Positions 6,645-15,100 of a DNA stretch of 29,031 bases are shown in pieces; the stretch's first letter is position 1; every line of letters begins with the position of its first letter. A model generated the notes under the pieces. It worked only from the letters and a program-made list of their open reading frames with translations. It made no database searches and was not told the DNA's origin. Made by a program: the position numbers and the translations under genes. Origin of the DNA: a virus; IMG/VR virus record IMGVR_UViG_3300041404_000054, positions 1 to 29,031 of that record; one strand, written 5' to 3'.

Positions 6645-6663
6645 GGCGCGGGCCCCTTTCTTC

Positions 6664-7095
6664 TCAGTAGTCCCAGGTCATGCCGACGAACTGGGCGTGT
6701 TCGAGTGGCCAGGGTTCGGTGTGGTCGTGCCACACCTCCACGCCGACCGGCTGCCCGGCCTGCCCGGCGAACGGCCACATGACGGTCTGCCAAGAGCGGC
6801 CGGGGGTGGCGACGCGGTCGTCGGCGCCGGTGTCGTCACGGACGCCGTGCGGGTCGCGGACGAAACGCGACATGAACTGACGGGGCCGGTCGTCGCCCCC
6901 GGGGATCGCGATAGCAGCCCAGCGCAGGTTCCGCGACCACAGGAACCGCCCGTCGAACGGCGGCATGATCAGCGCGTAGTCGCGCATCATGTGCCGGTCG
7001 TTACTGATCGTCTTCTCGTAGGTGACCAGCGTCCACGTGTTCGGCGGGATGATCTGCGGCTTCTCGCCTCGGTAGAGCTTGCACTCGGTAGACAC
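6664..7095 (-). CDS. Probable tail-tip or head-binding protein, beta-rich
   Basis: The 143-residue protein is rich in aromatic residues and predicted beta strands (WTLVTYEKT, YALIMPPFDGRFLWSRNLRWAAIAI, TVMWPFAG, VGVEVWHD), a pattern similar to small jelly-roll or C1q-like modules found at the tips of actinophage tails. The family call is not certain. The GTG at 7095 has a perfect AAGGAGG six bases upstream that overlaps the TAA of the preceding fibre gene. Its place between fibre genes and the endolysin suggests a virion tip or receptor-binding accessory protein. Confidence 0.65.
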   Translation of the reverse strand: MSTECKLYRGEKPQIIPPNTWTLVTYEKTISNDRHMMRDYALIMPPFDGRFLWSRNLRWAAIAIPGGDDRPRQFMSRFVRDPHGVRDDTGADDRVATPGRSWQTVMWPFAGQAGQPVGVEVWHDHTEPWPLEHAQFVGMTWDY

Positions 7096-7105
7096 GTCCG
7101 CCTCC

Positions 7106-7735
7106 TTACAGGCTGCAGAAGACGCCGTTGAAGCTGACCCACGGGGGCTGGATCTTCGGGGTCGCTGTCGACGACGTCGTGCCGACGATCTGGATGTGGC
7201 CGTCCGTGGCGATGTCCAACTTCACGGACAGGACGTCCGAGTTTGTGGTGGAGCACGCACCCGTCAACGAACGCAGCGACGTCGGCCGTGCCGCCGCAGG
7301 AAGCGCCGTGCCCGTGATGACGCCACCGTTCGCGATCACCGAAGGGGAGCCGGAGTAAGTGACGTTGATACCGCCACGCAGCATCAACGTGCTCTCCCCG
7401 AACAGGTTCACCACCCGGTACTGCAGGGTCCCGTTACTGTTGCCGTTGTTCGTGAACCCGGCCGCCAGAGAAACGTTCGTCCACGACTGCGTGCCGGCCG
7501 CGACCGCCACCCATGCCGTGCCGTCGTAGATCGTGAGAGTTTTCTCGCTGTTCAGCCACGCAGTCATGCCCGCGACCGGCGCGGTCAGCGTCGCATTGCG
7601 GGTGGACGCGGACGCGAACCGCATCACCGACTGGCCCACGATCTTCAGCAGGTTGTCGCCCATGACCTTCAGATCGGGGACGTCACCGTAGTCCAGGCCA
7701 GCGAAAGCCTGCCCGAACGTGTCCGTTGTCGGCAT
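7106..7735 (-). CDS. Minor tail protein, probable tail fibre or receptor-binding protein
   Basis: The 209-residue product starts with a short helical region and contains the segment APVAGMTAWLNSEKTLTIYDGTAWV (residues about 52-76), a small beta module common in minor tail proteins of actinophages. The C-terminal 130 residues are Gly/Ser/Thr/Asn-rich beta structure typical of trimeric fibre tips. The ATG at 7735 overlaps the upstream TGA (ATGA). It probably contacts the host surface, and the receptor cannot be deduced. Confidence 0.75.
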   Translation of the reverse strand: MPTTDTFGQAFAGLDYGDVPDLKVMGDNLLKIVGQSVMRFASASTRNATLTAPVAGMTAWLNSEKTLTIYDGTAWVAVAAGTQSWTNVSLAAGFTNNGNSNGTLQYRVVNLFGESTLMLRGGINVTYSGSPSVIANGGVITGTALPAAARPTSLRSLTGACSTTNSDVLSVKLDIATDGHIQIVGTTSSTATPKIQPPWVSFNGVFCSL

Positions 7736-8004
7736 CAGACCTCCTCAGCGCTGCGGCGCACCACGGCCGTCTGCTCGATCCGCAGGTCCGCCGTCCAGCC
7801 GTCGGCTTTCAGCGCCTGGTAGACGACGTCGAGCCAGCCGAGAACCGTCGCCTCGTCCGGTGTCGGGCCCTCCACGCCGATGGAGATCCGCCCGGTCATC
7901 GACACGTTGTCGCCGGACTCGCCGAGGGTCTTCATCGCGGACAGGTCCACGGTGGGCGGTGTCGTGAAGTCGGGTGTGCTGGGCTGGCTCCATTGAAGGG
8001 CCAC
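7735..8004 (-). CDS. Small tail-tip-region protein of unknown function
   Basis: The 89-residue product has a proline-rich N-terminus and an alternating alpha/beta C-terminal part (SMTGRISIGVEGP, then an amphipathic helix about residues 57-70). The frame is open further upstream, but the GTG at 8004 is preceded by AGGAGA at good spacing and starts ten bases after the preceding stop. Located between two tail-tip genes, it may be a small structural or chaperone protein. Confidence 0.7.
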   Translation of the reverse strand: MALQWSQPSTPDFTTPPTVDLSAMKTLGESGDNVSMTGRISIGVEGPTPDEATVLGWLDVVYQALKADGWTADLRIEQTAVVRRSAEEV

Positions 8005-8014
8005 AGTGGTTCTC

Positions 8015-8743
8015 CTAGCTGAGTCGGGTGACACGCATCCACGAGCTGACGCCCATGCGGGTAGCGGTCGCGTTGGAGAGGGACTGAGCCCACGTGATCG
8101 CGCACGTGCCGCCCGTGGTGGTGGAGACGACGCCCGTCTCGACCGCGTACAGCAGGTTCGTTGCCACGTTGCGGCGGCCGTAGGTGATGGACGTGCCAAA
8201 GCCGTGCGACCCGAACCGGCCGGAGATGTTGTCCGCCGCGCTGTCCGTCGCCGCCGAGCCGGGCCCTTGAACACCCTTCAGCCCCGACGCGTCGCCGGGT
8301 GTCGTCCACTGCGTGACCATGAGCCCGTTGGCCGGGCCGCCCACGAACAAGTTGAACTCGACCAAGTTGACCGAGTTCGCAGGCAGAACCATCGTCAGGT
8401 CCGGATCGTCAGCAAACGTGGTCGTGCTCGCCCGGTCCGTCGGGCTCGTCTTGTACACGTGCCGCGCCACCCCGATCGGGACAGCCGCGCCAGCGATACG
8501 GCCGGCGGCCCACCAGTTGCCGGTGCCGGACTGCACGAGCAGCACCTGGTCGCCGACGGTCGGGGACAGGTAGGACTCCAGGCGGCGGGCCCGGATACTG
8601 CCGACGTCAACAGTGCCCGCAGTGACGCCGACCGCAGTGACCGTGCCGGACTGCACATCACCCCGCCGCACTTCGGGGTCGTCGCGGCCTGCCTGCCGTG
8701 CGGCTGCCGCAATACCGGCGGCCACCTCGAACGGGCCGGGCAT
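8015..8743 (-). CDS. Minor tail protein with OB-fold-like N-terminus
   Basis: In the 242-residue protein, residues about 30-88 (SGTVTAVG, YLSPTVGDQVLLVQSGTGNWWAAGRIAG) look like the OB-fold of tail hub or spike proteins. Residues 110-242 form a beta-rich module with conserved-looking Gly and aromatic residues, probably a jelly-roll head. It should sit at the tail tip below the hub protein encoded just upstream, whose TGA overlaps this ATG (ATGA). The exact role, spike or host-contact, is inferred. Confidence 0.75.
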   Translation of the reverse strand: MPGPFEVAAGIAAAARQAGRDDPEVRRGDVQSGTVTAVGVTAGTVDVGSIRARRLESYLSPTVGDQVLLVQSGTGNWWAAGRIAGAAVPIGVARHVYKTSPTDRASTTTFADDPDLTMVLPANSVNLVEFNLFVGGPANGLMVTQWTTPGDASGLKGVQGPGSAATDSAADNISGRFGSHGFGTSITYGRRNVATNLLYAVETGVVSTTTGGTCAITWAQSLSNATATRMGVSSWMRVTRLS

Positions 8744-9840
8744 CAGGTGTCCTGCTTTCCGCCGATGGTGGCGATGGTGATGGAGTCCAGGCCGAGACTG
8801 ATGGAGAAGGACTGGATCTGCTGGAGTTCGCGCTGCCCGTCCTCGTAGGTGACGCGCAGGACGTCACCGGGCTCAAGGCACGGGTTCGGCAGCGACGTGA
8901 GCGAGACGGTGGCCGTCGGCTTGAGGGCGTCCCGCAGGAGTTTGTTCGCGGCGCCCTGCGCCAGCCCGGAGTTGATGATGGTCGCCGACGAGTAGAACTT
9001 CGGGACCCTGCCGAACGGCCCGGACACGTAAGTAGGGCTCGTCGGGTCGGTGTCCGAGGCGGTCGCCGACACCGCTGCCACGTTGTCCTCGGCGTTCTCC
9101 CCGGAAGCGACGACGACGTTGAACATGCCCTCGCGGGAGAACGACCGGTTCGCCGACACCAGCACCCCGGCCTCGCCCGCATCCACATCCCAGGCGACCG
9201 GGGCGGTCAGCATGTCCGGAAGCTCGGCGATGATGAACTGGCCGTCCGCGTCCGCGTACACTTCGGCGCCGATCGCGGTCGCACACTCCTGCACCGCCGC
9301 CCACCGGTCGCCCTGAACATCCCACGTCATCGTGCCCAACGTGGCATCCGACGCCCGGTTCACGATCACTGCCCCGGGGATCGAATCCTGGATCAGGCCG
9401 GTGATCGCCGTGACCGCCGCGGTCGCCCCGCGGGTCGTGTACGGGGCAAGAAACTTGTCATCCGCAACAACAGATTCCAGACCGGAGCCGTTGATGGTGA
9501 CCGGGCCCAGCGCCGGATCTCCCTCCACGGAGTCGACACGGAACAGCCCGAGCGGCACCGACTCGAACGATCCGTCGCCGTAGACGACTCCGCGGCGGAT
9601 CAGCAGCCGGCCACCATAGATCGCCATCTGTGCCGTCGGCGTCATCGGGATCAGGCTGATATCGGGCACGCTGACCGAGCAGGTGCGGCGCACCGCGCTG
9701 CCGCGGTCCACGGTCACGCTGCCGTCCGCGTGTTCCAGCGTCTGCACCACACCGTCCGCGCGCAGCAGCTGCACCTGCGTGTAAGGGACGTGCGACTCGC
9801 GCAGCGCGGGCAGGAAGCGGGAGGAAGGAACGGGATACAC
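8743..9840 (-). CDS. Tail hub protein, DUF5047-like / tail-associated lysozyme hub type
   Basis: The 365-residue protein resembles the DUF5047-type minor tail proteins of actinophages, which are related to the gp27-like hub that closes the tail tube. Features are an N-terminal beta domain with a SVTVDRGSAVRRTCSVSVPD segment, a central domain (TTRGATAAVTAITGLIQDSIPGA) and a C-terminal domain (PNPCLEPGDVLRVTYEDG). The GTG at 9840 follows an AGGGGG. It lies between the large minor tail protein and the OB-fold protein, the usual place for the hub. It would bind the end of the tail tube and hold the distal proteins. Confidence 0.8.
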   Translation of the reverse strand: MYPVPSSRFLPALRESHVPYTQVQLLRADGVVQTLEHADGSVTVDRGSAVRRTCSVSVPDISLIPMTPTAQMAIYGGRLLIRRGVVYGDGSFESVPLGLFRVDSVEGDPALGPVTINGSGLESVVADDKFLAPYTTRGATAAVTAITGLIQDSIPGAVIVNRASDATLGTMTWDVQGDRWAAVQECATAIGAEVYADADGQFIIAELPDMLTAPVAWDVDAGEAGVLVSANRSFSREGMFNVVVASGENAEDNVAAVSATASDTDPTSPTYVSGPFGRVPKFYSSATIINSGLAQGAANKLLRDALKPTATVSLTSLPNPCLEPGDVLRVTYEDGQRELQQIQSFSISLGLDSITIATIGGKQDT

Positions 9841-9852
9841 GACCGCCCCCTC

Positions 9853-12099
9853 TCAGCCTCCGGTGCGCTGGTCGAGTGCCAGGTCGAGGACGGTGGCGTA
9901 GCGGCCGATCAGGCTCAGCACGGACGCGTTCTCCAGGCCCACATCGCGGACCGTCCAGGTAGCAGACCCAGCGGTGCCGCCCGTCGGCCGGTCCTGCTCG
10001 GTGAGCGGCAGCGTCCACTCCCGCCACGACTCCGGCGCATGGGAGGTGACACGCGGATAGCTGGTCTGAGCGACGGACACGTACACGTCCGGCTCGCCCA
10101 TACCGGGGGCTGACTGCCACAGCAGGACGTTCCCGGTCGCCATGAGGAACCGCATGGCTTCCCGTTCGTCGTCCGACTGCGTCCACACCGTCAACGAGCC
10201 CTCGCGGCCCGAACGGATCCGCGAGAGGACGACTGCGTTCTGACGTCCGGCGATCCGCATCACGTTCTGCTCGATCGGCTGCTGCCAGTCCGGCGCCTGC
10301 CTGACCAGCACCCGCCGGTTCAACTGCGGCCGCAAAGGGTCCTTCAGCCAGGCGTAGTTCCGGTCACCCGGATCGATCGTGAACAGGGCGGTAGTGCGCC
10401 ACTCGGCCAGTGCGCCCGTCGTCGAGCTGTAGAACTCGATCCGGTACGAGAACGGCACCCCCAGCGGCGCCTCGTAGTCGGCGATGATGGACGTATCAGC
10501 GCCGACAGCCAGCAACTCGATCAACCCGGCCGTGCCGCGCACCAAAGCCCGGGACCCGTCGTCGAGGATCCGGTACACGGTCATCAGATGCGAGGAGCTG
10601 ATCTCGCGGACCGTCAGCTGCGTCGACGCCGACTCGTCATCGACCGTAACGGACGTGGCCGGCAGCACCTGCAGCAGTTGCACAAGATCGAGTTGCAGGG
10701 TGCTGCTCGCGGACGTCGCGGTGAGCGTGTAGTCGATCTGCGCGAATGCCGCGTTCGCCGGGGCGGTGAAGTCCTGGTTGAGGATGTACCACAAGCCGTC
10801 GGACGGGATGCCGGCTGCGACGCTGGATGTCGTGCTGATCAGGCTGAGTGCCCCGTCGAGCCAGCGGATGGATGAGGCCAGTGTCCAGCCGCCTGCGACG
10901 CGTTTCGCTGCCACCTTGAGCCGCCAGTTCACGCCGCCCGTCACCGCGTACTGGCCGGACCGGATCGTGCTGACTGTTGCGGTGCTGCTGGTGACGGTGA
11001 GGCTGTAGCTGCCCTGGAAGGTTTGCGCACCCCACGGTGTGGACCGGGCGATCGTTGCCACCCCGGACGGCACCGTCCACTGGCCCACGCCTTGCTCAAA
11101 GTTGGCGTCTGAGAAGAGAACGACGCTGGGGTCGGGTTCGCTGCTGACGGTGGACGTGGTGCGCTGCTTGACGACGGCGCCGTCGCTGCGGACCACCTGC
11201 GCGGCCGTGCCGGACGTGATCCCGACAGCCAGCGATGCTGTCACAGCGCCGGCGGGGGCGACGGCGGATGCGGTCTGCCGGTACCAGTCGGTGCCCGGTG
11301 CCGCGAGCGTGGAACGGGTGGCTTGGATCTGGGAGCCGCCCGCGTTGTAGAACCGGAGTTCCACCCAGCATGCGGAGCCGGAGGTCGGCGGGTTGAGGTA
11401 GGCGTACCCGAAGTACTCCACCCCAGGAGTCACTGCGGGCCGCTCGGCGCAGAGGGCGGATGCGTTGCCGTTCGCGGTGACGGTGAGGGTGAGGACTTCG
11501 CCGCCCGCGTAGTACCAGTCGACCTGCCACGGCACAGGGGGGGCGGTGCGGGAAACCACGCAGTTCGTTTCGGATGCCCACGATGTGCCGGTGATCTCGT
11601 GCTGCTCCGCGTCGAAGCTGAGCAGGTTGAGGGCGAACCTGAGGGGATAGCCGAAGTAGACGTTCTCGAAGAACAGGATCTGGTTGGGTGCCCCGGCTGT
11701 TGCGGAGACGAGAACCTGGGCGCGGGCCGCCCCCACCGGGGCGGCCCCGCCAACGGAGATGCGGTGCCATGCTGACGAGGCTGCACTCGTGGTCAGCGAC
11801 CACGTGATGCTGATCTCGCCGCCGCTCGCGTTCAGCCAGCGGATCCCGATCCGTTCCGGGATCGTGGTGCTGCTGGCGTCGGCGAACGCCCAATAGGTTT
11901 CCGCCGGGGTGACCGCATAGGAGGAGTAGGTACGGGCCTGCATCTCCCCGGCCGCGACCGCTTTCATCTGGACGCAGCCGTCGCCGTTCCGGCCACCCGT
12001 ACCCAGCGCCAGCGTGCAGTTCAGCTTTGCCGCCCACCCGGAGGTGTTCGGGTCCACCGACTCCGTCGTCTGGCTAAGGAAATTCCCGGGGATCGCCAC
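9853..12099 (-). CDS. Large minor tail protein with three lectin-like beta modules and a distal-tail C-terminus
   Basis: The 748-residue protein appears to contain three related jelly-roll modules. Matching signatures are AVTPAETYWAF with IGIRWLN (about residues 62-90), AVTPGVEYFGY with WVELRFYN (about 222-252) and AVTGGVNWRLK with SIRWLD (about 385-415). This pattern fits carbohydrate-binding (CBM4/9 or galactose-binding-like) folds. A fibronectin-like part (about 480-580) follows, and the C-terminal 170 residues (PLRPQLNRRVLVRQAP onward) resemble a distal tail protein domain. It probably connects the tail tube to the tip and presents sugar-binding modules to the cell wall. It follows the tape measure gene by three bases. 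Confidence 0.8.
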   Translation of the reverse strand: MAIPGNFLSQTTESVDPNTSGWAAKLNCTLALGTGGRNGDGCVQMKAVAAGEMQARTYSSYAVTPAETYWAFADASSTTIPERIGIRWLNASGGEISITWSLTTSAASSAWHRISVGGAAPVGAARAQVLVSATAGAPNQILFFENVYFGYPLRFALNLLSFDAEQHEITGTSWASETNCVVSRTAPPVPWQVDWYYAGGEVLTLTVTANGNASALCAERPAVTPGVEYFGYAYLNPPTSGSACWVELRFYNAGGSQIQATRSTLAAPGTDWYRQTASAVAPAGAVTASLAVGITSGTAAQVVRSDGAVVKQRTTSTVSSEPDPSVVLFSDANFEQGVGQWTVPSGVATIARSTPWGAQTFQGSYSLTVTSSTATVSTIRSGQYAVTGGVNWRLKVAAKRVAGGWTLASSIRWLDGALSLISTTSSVAAGIPSDGLWYILNQDFTAPANAAFAQIDYTLTATSASSTLQLDLVQLLQVLPATSVTVDDESASTQLTVREISSSHLMTVYRILDDGSRALVRGTAGLIELLAVGADTSIIADYEAPLGVPFSYRIEFYSSTTGALAEWRTTALFTIDPGDRNYAWLKDPLRPQLNRRVLVRQAPDWQQPIEQNVMRIAGRQNAVVLSRIRSGREGSLTVWTQSDDEREAMRFLMATGNVLLWQSAPGMGEPDVYVSVAQTSYPRVTSHAPESWREWTLPLTEQDRPTGGTAGSATWTVRDVGLENASVLSLIGRYATVLDLALDQRTGG

Positions 12100-12102
12100 A
12101 GA

Positions 12103-15100
12103 TCACCTCCGTGTCGGACGAGCCCCGAGGGCCGTGAGCAGTTGTCCGTTGTTCTGGTCGACGACCTGCTGCGCCTCACCCCGCACCCGGCCGAGGAACT
12201 CACCGCTGTCGAGGTACAGGTCACCCTGGAAGGAGGCAGGCCCCGCAGCCGCTCCGCGACCGGCCATCGACGTCAACGCGTTGGCCTGCCCCGTCGTGAA
12301 CACCGGCTCCGGGCGGCCCGTGCCGTTGTAGGCGAGGTTCAGGCCGGGCTGCAGGTAGCCGCCCGAGTCGTAGGAGCCGGGCTTGAACCCGTACCAGGAC
12401 GTGAACAGGCGGTCGCTGTAGCCGCGGGCCCGAGACCCGACAACCACGCCATCCCCACCACGGGACTCGACCTTCGTCTTGCCGATCGTGCCCGCGGTGT
12501 GGCCGACGCCGGCATGGGTGATACCGACCTTGAACGCGGACTGGCCGTTCTTGACCCAGCCGGGCGGGGTGCCGCCCTTGAACGCGTGCGTGGACCAGCG
12601 GCGGTGAGGCTTCTGCCCGCGGATCACGGACTCGATCGCGGACATGAAACCGGAGCAGTCCCAGCTGGGGTTGCCGTTGCCGCCCCACTGGTAGGGCAGC
12701 CTGTTCTGGGTTTTCGCCCACCGCGTGGCGGCCTGGATTTTCGGGCCGCCGATGCCTCCGCCGCCCTTCTTGTCGGCCTCCTTCGTGTACCCGAACAGGG
12801 TGTCGATGATCCGGTCCGGAACCTTGCGGATCATGCGGCCGAAGCCGGTGTCCATGCCCGGGAACGACTTCAGGAGCGGGTTGACGACCTTCTTCACCCC
12901 GGCCCGCGCCGACTCCTCCAGCGAATCACCGAGCCACGACGCGCCCGCCTTGATGCCGTTCCAGGCCGCCGAGCCGGCACCCGCAGCCTTGGAGGCCGCC
13001 GAGCCGATCCAGCCGAAAATGCCGCCGTCCTCGAACCGCTGCACCGGGTAGACCCCGCCGCCCGCGTACTTCAGCGACCGGTCCGTCGGTGTGGTCGGGT
13101 TGCCGCCGAACACGGGCGCCAGCGCCGCCTTGACGCCCTGAGCGCCACGGGACCTGGCGATCGAGTTCATGGCGCCGACGAAACCGGAGCCGACCGCGCG
13201 GGTGAACTCCGGCCGCATGATGGCCTCACCGCCGGACAGCTCCAGCTGGCCGCCCGTCGGGGACACGAACTTGTGGACGTCCTTACCCGGCGTGTAACCG
13301 GGCATGATGCCGCCGCGGGCGAACGTGAACTTCTCCAGCTTCTTCGCCCCGAACGCGCCCGCCACCTTGTTCCACACGCCGCGGATACCGTTGTTGTAGA
13401 CGACGTCCACGACGTACTGGACAGGGGTGCGGGCGATGCCCTTCAGCTTGTCCCACGCAATCTTGATCGCCTTACGGGCAGCCTCGAAAGCGTCACCGAC
13501 CTTGCCGACCGCGGCCTTCAGCCGGTCGAAGGCGGGCTTGATCCCGTCCCGCCAGATCGTGCCGATGACGCCAGAGATACCGCTCCAAGCAGGCTTGACG
13601 GCCTTCTGCCACAGCCAGCGGAACACATCGCCGAGCACGCTGATGGCGCCTCGGACGAATCCGAAGTACCGCTTGACGATGTTCGTCCACCACCACGAGA
13701 TGATGGCGCCGATGCCCCGGAACGCGGGTGCGAGGATCGTCTTCCACAGCCAGATCGCGACGTCGGCGACCTTGCGCCAGTAGGCGATGAGGAATCCGAT
13801 GTACGGCTTGATGATCTTCTGCCAGAGCCAGACAACGATCCCGCCGAACCAGACGAAGAACGGCTTGAGCACCGTGTTCCACAGCCACACCGCGACCTGG
13901 GCGACGGTCTTCCAGTACGCGATCAGGAACCCGATGTACGGGCGGATGATCCGCTGCCACAGCCAGACGACGATGCCGCCGAACCACGTGAAGAACGGCT
14001 TCAGGACGGTGTTCCACAGCCACAGCGAAGCGGTCTTGATCCCGGCCCACGCCTTGAGGACCAGGTCACGGAACCACGGGAACTTGTTGAACGCGTAGAT
14101 CCCGATAGCGACGAGCGCAACGATCCCGATGATGATCAGGCTGATGGGGTTGGCGGACATGGCCGCGTTCAAAGCCCACTGCGCGATCGTCCACACCCGC
14201 ATCGCGACGATCGCGAGCCAGATGCCCTGAACCATCCACGGCGCGGCCTCGGCGATGATTCCGATCGCCTCCGCCAAACCGCTCAACAGGAACAGCAGCG
14301 GCCCCGACACGGGCGACAGTGCCTGGCCGATCGACAGGAACGCGCCCGCGATCTTCCCGAGCGCGTCGCCCAGCTTCGGGGCCATCGTCGACGAGTAGTC
14401 CAGGAACCGCTCGAACTCCGGGCTGCCCTTCAGGCTGGTGCCCCAGTTCGCGAACCGGCCCGTGATCTTCTGCATCCGCTCGGAGATCGAATCCATGTGC
14501 GGGAAAAACGCCTGCACGATCCCGGCCATGCCCTTGAAAACGCGACCGAACGACACACCCAGCCCGATGATCGCGGGCCGCACCGAACCCTGAAGATCCT
14601 TCTTGAAGGACTTCCACCACGGCGACTTGAACCCGCGCGACACCCGATCCTGAAGGTCGCCGACCGCCCCAGCGGCCTCCTTCACGAACGGCGTGATACC
14701 AGGCAGCGCCTTCCGCATCCCGTTCAACGCCCGCGTGAAGATCGGCATCACCTTGGGCTGCAACGACTTCGACCACTTGCCGAACGCCGACCGCAAACCG
14801 ACGAACGCGTCGAACGTCTCCCGCGCCGACGGAGTCAGCTTGTCCAGCTCCGCCTGGTACTTCGCCTGCGCGATCGCAGCCTGATCGATCCCGCCAGCCG
14901 CCGACAAAGACGACGACGCGATCTGCCGCTGCGCCGACGCAATCGAATCCGCCGCCGACGCCTGAGCCGCCGCCAAATTCTCCTGCGCCCGCGCCACACT
15001 GCGCGCCCCGTCCTCCTGAGTCCGCGTCACCGCCCGCTGCGACTCGGCAACCTTCGCCTGAGCCTCCGCGATACTCCGCGCACCCTCCACCGCGGCACGC

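Noticed and set aside
5001-6782. 593-residue plus-strand frame over the lysis genes
   Set aside because: Runs antisense through the endolysin and holin-like genes, has no ribosome site of note, and reads as an Arg/Val-rich shadow.
13483-14022. Regular 135-base repeats as a possible CRISPR or satellite array
   Set aside because: Repeats are in frame, encode a 45-residue unit inside the tape measure and have no spacer structure.
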